A stretch of DNA of 64,000 nt from contig NZ_CZPZ01000032.1 in the NCBI RefSeq assembly GCF_001458775.1, positions 1-64,000 of the forward strand, read 5' to 3'. This document shows, in pieces, positions 52,587 to 61,998 of this stretch. The first letter of the stretch is position 1. Every line of letters starts with the position of its first letter. A model generated the notes under the pieces. The model saw only the letters and a program-made list of their open reading frames with translations. It made no database searches and was not told where the DNA came from. The position numbers and the translations under genes are program-made. This stretch comes from Candidatus Nitrospira nitrificans. GTDB lineage: Bacteria; Nitrospirota; Nitrospiria; Nitrospirales; Nitrospiraceae.

Positions 52587-52931
52587 ATGAAGCGAATCGT
52601 GATTAACAGGAGCTATGACGAATTCTGTATCAGCCATAAGGCGCTGATTCGGCTGCGTGAGCTAGGCCAATTACAGGCGCTGGCGGAGACGGATCGTGGC
52701 GCCTATTGGCCGCAGGCAGCAGGGCCGCGGGAACCGAGCCTGAATCAATATGGGAAGCTCATCCCGCGGGATGATGAGAACCTGGTTCGTGTGGTGGAAG
52801 AACTTCGGGAAGCAGCCGATGGGCATGCTGCGAAGCTCAAAGTTGTATCCATCCCTGACGACGTGAACTGGGTGATTGCCAAGACCGAGGGGGGCGAACA
52901 GGTGAGCGAAGTCCACCGTACATGGGGATGA
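52587..52931 (+). CDS. hypothetical protein
   Basis: A 114-residue soluble protein. It starts MKRIVINRSYDEFCISHKAL and continues with IRLRELGQLQAL; the C-terminal half has KLKVVSIPDDVNWVIAKTEG, followed by GEQVSEVHRTW. The pattern of alternating strands and helices suggests a small alpha/beta fold, and IPDDVxWxIxxxEGGEQVxExHRTW looks like a conserved motif block, although I cannot name the family. An AAGGGAG lies before ATG 52587; a GTG two codons earlier is possible. It shares the terminator at 52989 with the CsbD-like gene. Confidence 0.65.
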   Translation: MKRIVINRSYDEFCISHKALIRLRELGQLQALAETDRGAYWPQAAGPREPSLNQYGKLIPRDDENLVRVVEELREAADGHAAKLKVVSIPDDVNWVIAKTEGGEQVSEVHRTWG

Positions 52932-52988
52932 GCGAGCCATTCACTACATGAAGATGGACGCGTGTAAAGTCAGATGAAGTCAGATCGA

Positions 52989-53014
52989 AGGGGCGCTTCG
53001 AGTGAAGCGCCCCT
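52989..53014. terminator. bidirectional intrinsic terminator
   Basis: An 11-bp perfect stem (AGGGGCGCTTC, 52989-52999, with 53004-53014), 4-base loop and a short T-rich tail. It lies between the convergent genes ending at 52931 and 53044. Confidence 0.85.
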
Positions 53015-53043
53015 TTCGTCTTCAGTCAGAATGCGTAGCGTGA

Positions 53044-53367
53044 TTAATAGCGGTTGCGGTTGCCCCCACCCCCGCCGAATCGTGAGCCACCGCCGCCCCC
53101 ACCCCCGCCGGAACGCGGCTCCATCGGCTTCGCTTCATTGACGGTCAACGACCGCCCGTCCATCTGTGACCCGTTCAGGGCAGTGATGGCCGCCTTGGCT
53201 TCCTCGGCGGTCGCCATTTCAACAAAGCCGAATCCTCGCGACTGGCCCGTGAATTTGTCCGCAATCACGCGGGCCGATTCGACCGTGCCGTGCTCCGCGA
53301 ACAGGCTGGTGAGTTGAGATTCGGTTGCCGAATAAGGCAATCCGCCGACATACAATTTTGAACCCAT
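53044..53367 (-). CDS. RRM-type glycine-rich RNA-binding protein
   Basis: A 107-residue protein: one RNA-recognition motif (residues 1-78) with RNP2 LYVGGL and RNP1 RGFGFVEM, then a Gly/Arg tail with long glycine runs ending GGGGGNRNRY. Bacterial proteins of this kind are RNA chaperones, often cold- or stress-induced. The start is ATG 53367; GGAAGGAGG sits ahead of it, and an upstream ATG at 53385 lies before that site and is not used. It is convergent with the CsbD-like pair across a shared terminator. Confidence 0.92.
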   Translation of the reverse strand: MGSKLYVGGLPYSATESQLTSLFAEHGTVESARVIADKFTGQSRGFGFVEMATAEEAKAAITALNGSQMDGRSLTVNEAKPMEPRSGGGGGGGGSRFGGGGGNRNRY

Positions 53368-53754
53368 GGGGGTTCCTCCTTCCAAAATGATATTGCCCGA
53401 GACACGAGAAGGACTTCAGAGGGGAAGGAGAGGGCCGAAGACGTAGTTGGTGAACGGCTCAGGTCAGGCTTCCGATCAGATTCTCGGCAGGAACAACATC
53501 GGTGACAGGCCGTTGAAATTCGTGTTTCATGCGAGGCCCTCCGCACTGAAACATCGACATCCTAACAGGTGCATACGGGAATAGCTACCATGAGCGCTCG
53601 GGAATGTCAGGACCCTCTTCCTCTAGGAGGGTGTGAGGGTTTTGCGCATTCCTCGCAAGGCCGTTGTGTAGCTGTACTCCGAAGGGAAAGCGTCTCAGTA
53701 GTAAAACCAAGAAATGATTGGCTGAATGGATTACTGACGGTAGCATACGCAATC

Positions 53755-54246
53755 ATGATGAACCGTCGTATCGCAATAGGCCTGGCGCTGGCGTTTATCC
53801 TCATCTCTCCTGCGCTTGCCCAGACCGAGTTCGTCGCACGAGTCTTGATCGTCCACGAAGGAGATCGCCTCACCATCCACCACCAAGGTAGAAAGGACAT
53901 GGTGTATCTTCGCGAGGTGGATTGTCCCGAGCTGAAACAGCCCTATGGGAAACAGGCGAAGCATGCCACAGCTGCTTATATCGCCAACCGTGAGGTCGTC
54001 GTACGGAATATGAAACGGGATCGGCAGGGTCGGATGACCGCCGATATTCTGCTGTCGGACGGGAGACAGATCGCGCATGAGCTGATTAAGGAAGGGTTGG
54101 CCTGGGCGCAACCTGGCGGGTCCGGCAATCAAGCTCTGAAAGATATGGAAGAACTAGCCAGAGCCGCAGGGACAGGCCTGTGGTCCGAGCCCAATCCCAT
54201 CCCACCGTGGACGTGGAAATCCACGAGGCCTGCTCGCCACCAGTAG
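53755..54246 (+). CDS. exported staphylococcal nuclease-like protein
   Basis: A 163-residue protein with a signal peptide (IAIGLALAFILISPALAQ) and one SNase-like OB fold. Motifs: DRLTIHHQGRKDMVYLREVD, CPELKQPYGKQAKHATAAYI, then DRQGRMTADILLSDGRQIAH and LIKEGLAWAQP. The calcium and catalytic set is partly visible: Arg in YLREVDCPE and Arg in DRQGR; the Asp of the DG motif is replaced by HEGD. It may be a periplasmic nuclease or a non-catalytic binder. The start is ATG 53755 or 53758, matching the signal peptide; the open frame upstream (to 53569) is ignored. No clear ribosome-binding site. Confidence 0.82.
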   Translation: MMNRRIAIGLALAFILISPALAQTEFVARVLIVHEGDRLTIHHQGRKDMVYLREVDCPELKQPYGKQAKHATAAYIANREVVVRNMKRDRQGRMTADILLSDGRQIAHELIKEGLAWAQPGGSGNQALKDMEELARAAGTGLWSEPNPIPPWTWKSTRPARHQ

Positions 54247-54422
54247 AACCTATTCTCCCCGCGCCTCGGTGAACCTATCTCAGTCCGGTCATGCTGCGCC
54301 TGGGTAACGACCATGTGGCACGGAATTTTTGAGTATTGTCTTGGATGAGCATGTCCCTAATTTCGAGACAATACGATCCAATCGTTAAGAAGCCTAAGAA
54401 TCTTAGAGGTTGACGGAAGCTA

Positions 54423-55323
54423 TAGCTAAGCCCACAATCATTGATAGCCTCTCACGATGTCGTCGAGGGTGGTCTGGTCCTGATACTCGCGGCGCTTCTT
54501 GAGAGCGGCGAAGTCATGCTCGATGGGATTGAGGTCGGGAGAATAGGGCGCGAGAAACAGCAGGGTCGCGCCAGTCGCTGCGATGAGCTGCGCTGTTTCG
54601 GGTGCGGTATGAAATGCGGCGTTGTCCATGATCACGAGATGGTGGACGTTCAGACGCGGGCACAGCCGCGTCTTCAGCCAGGCGTTGAAGACGGTTGTAT
54701 CGCAGGTGCCTTCGAATAGACAGGGTTCGGCGAGTCGCCCATCCATGCGAGCGGCGATGAGCGACGTGCGGGGCCGTCGATGCCCGGAAACCAGGCCGTC
54801 CACACGCTGGCCTTTGGGCGCATATCCATGCCGCCGCGCCGTCGAAGACACAAACCCGCATTCATCGATGTACACGGGGTGTTTGCCACGGCGCACGAAC
54901 CGCTCGCGAAGGCGGAGGAACTGTTTTCGTCGGAGCGGGTCGCGTTCGGAATAGCCCAGTCTTTTTTTTACGGGTCACCCCCAATTTTCGCAGCGCGTTC
55001 CAGATACAGTGCCGCGAGACCTGGAACTGCCGCGCCCGTTCCGCTTGAGTCTGATCGGGCTGTGCCTCCACATGCCGACGTAACTGCTCCCAATCCAGCT
55101 TGCGGGCCCGGCGAGGGCCGGGACGCTGGTACGTCAGGCCGCCAGGCTTGAGCCAGCGGTACACGCTCGCCTCACCGACCTTGAACCGCCGAGCCGCTTC
55201 GGCCTTGCTGCCTCCACCGCGAACAAACTCCACAACCCGTTGGCGCAAATCTGTTGAGCATCTCATCCCACAGGATCGCACATGTCTACCGTCAATAGCG
55301 ATCAGTAATTGAGGGCTTAGCCA
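54423..55323 (-). mobile_element. IS630-family insertion sequence
   Basis: A 901-bp element. Its ends are imperfect inverted repeats: GCTAAGCCCACAATCATTGA on the left (54425 on) and GCTAAGCCCTCAATTACTGA as the complement of the right end (inner boundary 55321), with 20 of 24 bases matching over the full repeat. Each end is flanked by TA (54421-54422 and 55324-55325), the target of this Tc1/mariner-like family. The length is short for IS630 (usually 1.0-1.2 kb), but both ends and the whole transposase are present. Confidence 0.85.
54438..55266 (-). CDS. IS630-type transposase, two frames joined at an A8 run
   Basis: The first frame (ATG 55266) encodes the helix-turn-helix part: RCSTDLRQRVVEFVRGGGSK, then VSRHCIWNALRKLGVTRKKK. 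At a run of eight A residues on the sense strand (54962-54969) the reading must move by +1 to continue as LGYSERDPLRRKQFLRLRER and the DDE core: Asp in YIDECGF, Asp in VIMDNAAFH and Glu in SPDLNPIEHDFAALK. Without the shift the first frame stops at 54862. Frameshifting or transcriptional slippage on A-runs is known in IS630 elements, so this is more likely programmed than damage. The full product would be about 275 residues. Confidence 0.8.
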
Positions 55324-55392
55324 TAGTCCAGGATAGAGAGTGTGGTATGAAAATTCCCATTCCACATCTTCTGTGGATAACCATGTGAACAA

Positions 55393-55825
55393 GTCTCATC
55401 ATTCCGCAAAAGACGGTGCAAATGGCATGTGTATTCAGCGAAGTGCCTATTTTCTAGGCATCCGCCTCATTCTGGTTGTGCCACAAGTAATAGTAGTACT
55501 AGGCTAAGTTAGTTACTTTCTTGCATATTCCTAGGAATATTCCTTGACAGGATTCTAGCAGCCTACGCTAAGAGGTGGACGCTTGCGGTAATCCAATGGT
55601 TATCCACAGGTTTGCCAGCTTTCTGGGGATGACGGCTCTCAGCAGCAGGAGCGAGGTTTCGTTTCTGTCAAGGGGGCGGAGAAGAAAAGACGGCTCCATT
55701 GATGGGGAAGAAGATCTAGAGACCAATTTCTTCAGGGCAGAGCCGAATGGCTGATGCCAGGCACAATCGTATCGCGGAAATGTATTTCTTGATCTGACAT
55801 TCCAGCGCACGAGGCGGCTGTCACA
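55393..55825. other. intergenic region upstream of an XRE-type regulator
   Basis: No gene is supported. It contains the 16-base palindrome at 55525-55540, a TTGACA at 55544-55549 and two short TAGTA repeats around 55492. Confidence 0.4.
55525..55540. promoter_or_regulatory. palindromic operator candidate
   Basis: ATATTCCTAGGAATAT is a perfect 16-base palindrome four bases before a TTGACA -35-like box and about 285 bases upstream of an XRE-type gene. Position and symmetry suit a dimeric regulator; whether it is that gene's product is inference. Confidence 0.4.
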
Positions 55826-56119
55826 TTGCTGCGGTGCCAGTTCGCTGAACTGTTTCGCAAGTGGGTGGACCGGGAAGGGGTAGGCCAGGCGCAAGCGGCG
55901 AAACGTCTTGCTGTTGTTCAGCCTCGTATCTCAGAGATCGCATGCAACAAGGTGGACAAGCTCTCGCTTGACTACCTCATGGGTCTTCGTGCTAAAGCCA
56001 AGTCTGCCGCATACATGCATAAGATCGGGTGGGAGCTTCAGGAGAGTGCTGTGTCAGTAGTCCGGCCGGCACGAACCCGAGATGCAGGGAAGGACGACGC
56101 GAGATGTTCAACCTCCTGA
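55826..56119 (+). CDS. XRE-type helix-turn-helix protein, start uncertain
   Basis: A roughly 97-residue DNA-binding protein. The helix-turn-helix is VGQAQAAKRLAVVQPRISEI then ACNKVDKLSLDYLMGL, the pattern of the small XRE/HigA-like regulators. Translation in the same frame from 55796 gives DIPAHEAAVTLLRCQFAELF, which matches the family N-terminus, but no ATG, GTG or TTG precedes it; the first in-frame start is TTG 55826. The start has therefore either moved or been lost. Its last 25 residues are unconserved. No toxin gene is adjacent. Confidence 0.6.
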   Translation: MLRCQFAELFRKWVDREGVGQAQAAKRLAVVQPRISEIACNKVDKLSLDYLMGLRAKAKSAAYMHKIGWELQESAVSVVRPARTRDAGKDDARCSTS

Positions 56120-56184
56120 CACGCTCCGGTCCAGACCCTTGCCCACACTTCGGTTGCAGGACGCTGAAGGCCGTAGGGCGGGTG

Positions 56185-56607
56185 TTATGACCGGGGGCCC
56201 TCTGACGACACGCCCACGAAGTAGAGGTGTTTCTCTCTGGTGAGATGCTGCGGTTGGACGATGTAGTCGCCTGTCATCGAAGGAACCCAGATAGACTTTG
56301 CAGCTTCCATGTTCCCGCCCGTAACCACCCAAGCGAAGCCGCCCACAATCCCTCCGCCGATCGCATAGGCCATTTTCGCGGCACCGTAGGGAATGGTCAG
56401 TGCCCAGCAGGCTGCTTGGAGCCGGGCTGCCTCGGGGCTGGCTAGATTTGATTGGTTGGACGGGCTCGATTGTGATGAACTCGTCTCGGGTATGCCGTCC
56501 CCATGAGCCAGCGCAGATTCCCCCGTTGCGACCAGTATGGTGCAGAAGATAGTCCCACTCAGAAGCACCCGTCCGGCCTGCACCCATGGAAAGCGACTCT
56601 TGCTCAT
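56185..56607 (-). CDS. exported hypothetical protein
   Basis: A 140-residue protein with a signal peptide (RVLLSGTIFCTILVATGESA, cleavage near LAHG), a Ser/Gln-rich spacer and a hydrophobic C-terminal domain (PYGAAKMAYAIGGGIVGGFA, WVVTGGNMEAAKSIW) ending in YIVQPQHLTREKHLYFVG. The glycine-rich helix could insert in a membrane. ATG 56607 is preferred because GGAGAACAGCC precedes it; the frame remains open to 56706. I do not recognise the family. Confidence 0.65.
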   Translation of the reverse strand: MSKSRFPWVQAGRVLLSGTIFCTILVATGESALAHGDGIPETSSSQSSPSNQSNLASPEAARLQAACWALTIPYGAAKMAYAIGGGIVGGFAWVVTGGNMEAAKSIWVPSMTGDYIVQPQHLTREKHLYFVGVSSEGPRS

Positions 56608-56718
56608 GGCTGTTCTCCTGTAATTTAGGTCTGTCCTAGCACGAGTGCTCGCTGACGTGCTCTTGGGTTTCTTGGACGGGAACTCCGTGATCGGGGTGTA
56701 TTCCACCAGATGTTTGGT

Positions 56719-57021
56719 TTATGGTTCTTCTTTAGGCGATTCCTCGCTCTGTTTGAGCCAGAGTTCAAGCAATCTGGTCTCGCGTTCAGACTGAGAAATG
56801 TGCTCCAGCGCGAACGCGCCTGTCAGGCGATCTTCATAAAACGCCCGTTGCTTCGCGTAGGTTTTTTTAAAGGCTTTTGTCTTGAGGACTTTCCACTCAG
56901 CATCGGATATTCCAGCATGGGAACGCAAGAGATCGATTTCAATGGCTTGGAACGCAAAGACTTTCGCCAGCACCTTGATGACCGTTGCATTGGTGAGGAA
57001 TCTTGGACCTTTATCGGCCAT
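56719..57021 (-). CDS. small hypothetical protein
   Basis: A 100-residue soluble, mostly helical protein (KVLAKVFAFQAIEIDLLRSH, then ALEHISQSERETRLLELWLK). It has no signal, membrane helix or cofactor motif. It is charged and could form helical hairpins. It lies 92 bases downstream of the ferredoxin gene on the same strand, so the two may be co-transcribed. I do not recognise the family. Confidence 0.5.
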   Translation of the reverse strand: MADKGPRFLTNATVIKVLAKVFAFQAIEIDLLRSHAGISDAEWKVLKTKAFKKTYAKQRAFYEDRLTGAFALEHISQSERETRLLELWLKQSEESPKEEP

Positions 57022-57113
57022 GACTCATCGTTTCGGTTAGGTCAAGGCACACGTGACCGCACAGGTGCGTTCTCAGCAACTGAGAATGGCACGGACCCTC
57101 GACGTGAAGACGA

Positions 57114-57805
<692 letters not shown>

Positions 57806-58306
57806 ATTCCCAACTTTATCAAAGCCCTCCGTTCCAAGATCGGTACGGATTTGCTGCAGGTTCCTACGGTTTCGGTGCTGGCTTACGACGACCAAGGGCG
57901 GCTGTTGCTCGTGCAAGACAAGGACTCTGGGTTGTGGGGAGCACCGAGTGGAATCCTCGATCCGTATGAGTTGCCGGCTGATGCGGCAGTGCGTGAGACA
58001 TGGGAAGAAGCCGGAGTGTTTGTCGATCTCACCCACATCATCGGCGTATTTGCAGGAGAACATTTTGCCGGTGTGTATTCGAATGGCGATCAGCTCGCCT
58101 GTGTCACGACGGTCTTTGGCGCGCGTCCTCTCAGAGGGACCCCTCGTCGGGATCATGAGGAGACATCCGATTCGCGCTACTTCGCTCCAAGTGAGATTGA
58201 TCGCCTGTCGTGCTATCCGCACTTCCAGGTGATTCGCAAGGTGGTGAGCCAGTGCCGATCGCAGGTCTACTTCGGACCGTCCACATGGCAACCCAGCAAC
58301 ACGTAA
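57806..58306 (+). CDS. Nudix hydrolase with apparent AUU start
   Basis: A roughly 166-residue Nudix-family pyrophosphohydrolase. The Nudix box is complete: GILDPYELPADAAVRETWEE followed by AGVF (GX5EX7REUXEEXGU). The family N-terminus IPNFIKALRSKIGTDLLQVP lies upstream of the first conventional start (TTG 57851), so translation should begin earlier. In that frame there is no ATG, GTG or TTG between a TGA at 57752 and 57851, but ATT at 57806 sits eight bases after GGGAGG. The substrate is unknown; the family cleaves nucleoside diphosphates linked to other moieties. The gene lies between the ferredoxin and the IS110 element. Confidence 0.8.
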   Translation: MPNFIKALRSKIGTDLLQVPTVSVLAYDDQGRLLLVQDKDSGLWGAPSGILDPYELPADAAVRETWEEAGVFVDLTHIIGVFAGEHFAGVYSNGDQLACVTTVFGARPLRGTPRRDHEETSDSRYFAPSEIDRLSCYPHFQVIRKVVSQCRSQVYFGPSTWQPSNT

Positions 58307-58316
58307 CCTAATGGAA

Positions 58317-59685
58317 TGGACCCATCCCTCTTTTCTCTTGGCTCAGATGAGCGCAAGCTGACGTTCGGGGCTGCACGTAACCTGAACAGGAGGTGATCCA
58401 TGCAGATAACGACGATGGGAATCGACTTGGCGAAGCAGGTATTCCAGGTGCACGGAATCGATACGCATGGTGCAGTCGTTGTGAAAAAGCGGTTCACGCG
58501 GTCGGCGTTGCCCACCTTCATGGCCAATCTGCCCCCGTGCCGAGTTGGCATGGAGGTCTGTGGAGGTGCCAACTTGGAGCCGACAGTTCCGAGCGTATGG
58601 GCATGATGTCCGTCTCATGAGTCCTCAGTTCGTAAAGCCCTATGTCAAATCCAATAAAAATGATTGTAACGATGCGGAGGCAATTTGCGAGGCCGTCTCT
58701 CGGCCGACGAGGCGGTTTGTAGCGCCCAAGACCGTGGCCCAGCAGGACCTGCAGGGGCTACATCGCATCCGCCAGCGGCTGGTTCAGTCACGCACGGCCC
58801 TGATCAACCAGACTCGCGGTCTCCTCGCTGAATATGGCATCACGGTTCCACAACAGGCTGCGCAACTGCGTCGTCGGTTGCCGATTGCCCTCGACGATCC
58901 CACAAATGAATTAACGCCGTTAGGCCGTGAGCTCTTTGCCGATCTTGCTCGCGAACTTGCCGGGCCTGAATGAGCGGATCAGTCAGGTCGAGGCCCGAAT
59001 CAAACACCTCTTTGCTGAGAACGAAGTCTGTCAGCGGCTCGCTCAAGTTGAAGGGGTCGGGCCATTAATCGCCACCGCGGTGATCGCGTCGGTATCGGAT
59101 CCTCGTGCATTTAAAAATGGCCGGCAACTGGCCGCGTGGCTTGGGCTTGTACCTCGGCAACGGTCAAGTGGCAACACCCAACGGTTATTGGGAATCAGCA
59201 AGCGGGGCGACCGATATCTCCGCACGTTGCTGATTCATGGGGCACGCGCAGTTGTCGCACGCGCTTCTGCCAAGCAGGACAGTCGGAGCCGCTGGATCAT
59301 GGAGATTCAGCGGCGGCGCGGTACGAATCGGACGTGTGTCGCAGTGGCGAATACGAATGCGCGCATCCTGTGGGCCTTGATGGCGAAGGGCGAAATGTAC
59401 CGTCAGGTTGCGTAACGCCACGGAGATCACAACACACATTCGGAGGTGACCCGCCCCAGACTGCAAGGGCAGAGACAGCGTGATGGCGTAACGGGGACGA
59501 CCAGCTCTTTTGAAACCTGTAAGGGGAGCAGGCCTTCGCGGCCGTTATCCTGTTAAGGCAAAAGAGCGCACATTCCATCAGGGCCAAGGAGGCATAGCCT
59601 CCTCATCATAAGGCCGAATATATGCTAGCAGTCGGGCCTCTCTGGGCCGTGACGTGACAAAGCCCTTGCAAAGAGGATGGGTCCA
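58317..59685 (+). mobile_element. IS110/IS1111-type insertion sequence, inactivated
   Basis: An element of about 1.37 kb around a broken IS110 transposase gene. TGGACCCATCCCTCTTT (58317-58333) has an inverted near-copy at 59670-59685 (complement TGGACCCATCCTCTTT), as subterminal inverted repeats do in the IS1111 group. IS110 elements make no target duplication, so exact ends may lie a few bases outside these repeats. With two frameshifts in the transposase it cannot move on its own. Confidence 0.7.
58400..59415 (+). pseudogene. IS110-type transposase with two frameshifts
   Basis: Three frames together give a full transposase of about 338 residues. Piece 1 (58400) starts QITTMGIDLAKQVFQVHGID, with the first Asp of the DEDD RuvC-like site, up to GMEVCGGAN. 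A one-base loss near 58570 moves the gene into the frame of WSRQFRAYGHDVRLMSPQFV and KSNKNDCNDAEAICEAV (more DEDD residues). An extra G near 58960 (GCCGGGCC) moves it into the frame of LNERISQVEARIKHL, the transposase C-terminal domain with EGVGPLIATAVIASV and KNGRQLAAWLGLVPRQ. Neither site looks like programmed frameshifting. Confidence 0.85.
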
Positions 59686-59958
59686 TATATGCTCCCCTTG
59701 GGCCGCGGTGAAGCTTTACGTGCGATGCCCCGTCACTGGAAATGCATCGGGTACCTGAGTGAAGGATGAGGCTGGGACTAGTTCTGTGTATCTCGACGAG
59801 ATAAACTAGGGTCATCGCCCAACCGCTATGCATGGAATCTCTTGGAGCGCTCTGCCATATCGCCGTTCGAGGTGAGACCCGGCAAAACATCTTTTCCGAC
59901 AACGAGGGTAACTGAAGACACAGGGGGCACGTTTACTTTCAACAAAGGAGCTTATTTC
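59416..59958. other. IS110 right flank and leader region
   Basis: The part to 59685 belongs to the IS110 element. After it, 59686-59958 holds no gene and precedes a small coiled-coil protein; no promoter is clear. Confidence 0.4.
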
Positions 59959-60222
59959 ATGGCAGACGTCAAAGAGCAGATCACGAACGCACTGGAGCAG
60001 TTCAACCAACAGCGCGATGAGCTTCAAGTTCAGCTTCACTTGGCAAAGGCGGAGGCAAAGGACGAGTGGGCTCGCCTGGAGACCCAGTGGGAAGAAATAA
60101 AGCCCAAGCTGGAGGCTGCAAAGGAGGAAGCCGGGAAGACGGCGGAATCCGTCGGCGCCGCGCTCAGCCTGGCAATCGACGAATTGAAGAAAGGCTATGA
60201 GCGGCTGCGCGGTCGGCTATGA
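59959..60222 (+). CDS. small coiled-coil protein
   Basis: An 87-residue soluble protein that is almost entirely helical and highly charged: ITNALEQFNQQRDELQVQLH, AKAEAKDEWARLETQWEEIK, then a more hydrophobic LSLAIDELKKGYERL. The pattern fits a dimeric coiled coil or a helical bundle. AAAGGAG precedes ATG 59959; the upstream open frame is not used. Proteins like this often are stress-linked in this kind of genome region, but I cannot assign a role. It is convergent with the OmpA-like gene. Confidence 0.65.
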   Translation: MADVKEQITNALEQFNQQRDELQVQLHLAKAEAKDEWARLETQWEEIKPKLEAAKEEAGKTAESVGAALSLAIDELKKGYERLRGRL

Positions 60223-60312
60223 GCAAGACATCATAATGAACGCGGCGACGAGCCGTCGAAGGGTCGTCAGTGCGGGGTAAAGGGGTCGGAGTGTCTCGGT
60301 ATCCACGAGGGG

Positions 60313-61998
60313 CTACCGTTTGAGGAGGGCATCCTTGGCGCTCCGACCGCCCTGTGTTTTCCCATCGCCGACGGCGCCACCCGATTCTGTCCCCTGGGTA
60401 ATCACGATTTCCATGCGGCGGTTCTTATTCCGGCCTTTTTCAGTCTCATTCGTCGCGATCGGCTTGCTATCGGCGTATCCAATGGCTTTGACGCGGTCGG
60501 CCTCGATCCCTCCGTTGATCAGGACCTGAACGGCATGTTCTGCTCGTGCGCGTGAGAGGTCGAGATTATCCCGAAAGCCCTTCCGAGGATCGTTCCGAAG
60601 CGGCGTGTTGTCGGTATGCCCGGCAATCTCGATGCTCTGGTAACGGAATCCGTGCAAGGCCACCCCGAGCCGCTCGAGTAACGAGGTCCCACCAAGGGTG
60701 ACGGTTGCATCGCCTGTGGAGAATAACTCACCGGTTGTCAACGCAAGGGTCAATCTATTTCCTCGCTGCCTCAAGGTCGCGCTGCCTTTCTTGAGTTCAG
60801 GCTGTAAGAGATTCGCCAGGCTTTCGCTGATTTTTCCGAGATCGCCGTTTGATGAGAAGGCTTCGCCGTCATCCGTGCCTTCAGGGTCGGGTCCGGTCGG
60901 AGTGCTCAAGGATAGGGTGTGATCGATAGGCAGCAGAGACAGGGTGGGAGGGCTCTCTTCTTGCGCGGCGGTCGGCGCGGCTGGTTTGGATGAATTGAGC
61001 TCAAACTCCACCAGCAATTGCTTTGCGCGCGTGAGTTCCGCATCCTTTGCCAGGAGTTGGGGATTGAGATCGGCCAGTTTTTGCGTGACGTGCTTGATCT
61101 CCTCCTTGACCTGCGCCAGTTCTTGCTCTTTCTTCGCCGTCTGCTGTTCCGCGTCGCCGGCGCGGCGCTTGGCCTGGGCCAGCTCCTGCTCTTTTCCCGC
61201 TGTCTGCTGGTCGGCTTCGGCTGTACGGCGCTTGGCCTGAGCCAATTCCTGTTCTTTCCCCGCCAACTGCTGTTCGACTTCACCGGCGCGACGCCTCGCC
61301 TGGGCCAGTTCTTGCTCTTTCCCCGACAGTTGTTGCTCAATTTCAGTGACACGACGCTTGGCCTGGGCTAGCTCTTGCTCCTTCCACGCCAATTGTTGTT
61401 CGGCTTCGGCAGCGCGCCGTTTCGCCTGCGTCAGTTCTTGCTCTTTCCCCGCCGCCAGCTGATCGGCTTCGACCGCGCGGCGCTTTGGCTGGGCCAGTTC
61501 CTGCTCTTTGGCCACAGCCGCCAGCTGTTGTTCGACGTCGGTGACACGGCGTTTGGCCTGGGCTAGTTCCTGTTCCTTCCTCGCTGCCAGTTGTTCGGCT
61601 TCGGCGACGCGCCGTTTCGCCTGCGCCAGCTCCTGTCCCTTCCCCGACGTGGCTATCTGTTGTTCGAGTTCAGCGACACGACGCTTGGCTTGGTTGAGTT
61701 CCTCGGTTCGTGACGCAAGGTCTTCCCGAAGCTGCTTGGAATTCGCATGGGCGTTGGTGATCTGGGTTGCGATCTCATTCTCCTTGGCATGAAGCTGGAG
61801 CACGAGTTCACCGATCCGTTGCTTGAGCTGTCGTTCGAGCTCATCGATTTTTTGCTTGGCCTGCTGAAGATGGGTCTTCGTCACGCTCAATTCGTCCTGC
61901 GGCTGTCCGTCTGAATCTTCGGCGGCTATTGCAATGGGGACGGTTCCGCAGCACATGACGATGGATATACAGGCAACGGCGGATAACTTGATGATCAT
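60313..61998 (-). CDS. OmpA/MotB-like peptidoglycan-binding protein with coiled-coil repeats
   Basis: A 561-residue exported protein. A signal peptide (AVACISIVMCCGTVPIAIAA) is followed by a long coiled coil of about 300 residues that holds ten copies of a repeat starting ELAQAKRR (residues 100-300, period 21, with two spacings of 23), and a C-terminal OmpA-like domain: SIEIAGHTDNTPLRNDPRKG, RDNLDLSRARAEHAVQVLIN and KNRRMEIVI. OmpA domains bind peptidoglycan, so the coiled coil may reach across the periplasm or link to another layer. The repeat array gives the DNA a 63-base periodicity at 61100-61705, where recombination could change its length. Confidence 0.85.
   Translation of the reverse strand: MIIKLSAVACISIVMCCGTVPIAIAAEDSDGQPQDELSVTKTHLQQAKQKIDELERQLKQRIGELVLQLHAKENEIATQITNAHANSKQLREDLASRTEELNQAKRRVAELEQQIATSGKGQELAQAKRRVAEAEQLAARKEQELAQAKRRVTDVEQQLAAVAKEQELAQPKRRAVEADQLAAGKEQELTQAKRRAAEAEQQLAWKEQELAQAKRRVTEIEQQLSGKEQELAQARRRAGEVEQQLAGKEQELAQAKRRTAEADQQTAGKEQELAQAKRRAGDAEQQTAKKEQELAQVKEEIKHVTQKLADLNPQLLAKDAELTRAKQLLVEFELNSSKPAAPTAAQEESPPTLSLLPIDHTLSLSTPTGPDPEGTDDGEAFSSNGDLGKISESLANLLQPELKKGSATLRQRGNRLTLALTTGELFSTGDATVTLGGTSLLERLGVALHGFRYQSIEIAGHTDNTPLRNDPRKGFRDNLDLSRARAEHAVQVLINGGIEADRVKAIGYADSKPIATNETEKGRNKNRRMEIVITQGTESGGAVGDGKTQGGRSAKDALLKR
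61100..61705 (-). repeat. 63-bp tandem repeats in the OmpA-like gene
   Basis: Ten units encoding variants of KEQELAQAKRRVAEAEQQLA. Units differ at the DNA level but keep the 21-codon period (23 codons in two units). Confidence 0.8.

Noticed and set aside
53054-53317. Proline-rich 87-codon plus-strand frame
   Set aside because: It is the complement of the glycine-rich tail of the RRM protein.
55568-55894. 108-codon minus-strand frame upstream of the XRE gene
   Set aside because: No ribosome-binding site, Ser/Leu/Arg-rich composition as in random GC-rich sequence, and it overlaps the XRE coding region.
61100-61705. CRISPR-like array suggested by regular repeats
   Set aside because: The repeats are coding, imperfect and without unique spacers; the period equals 21 codons of a coiled coil.
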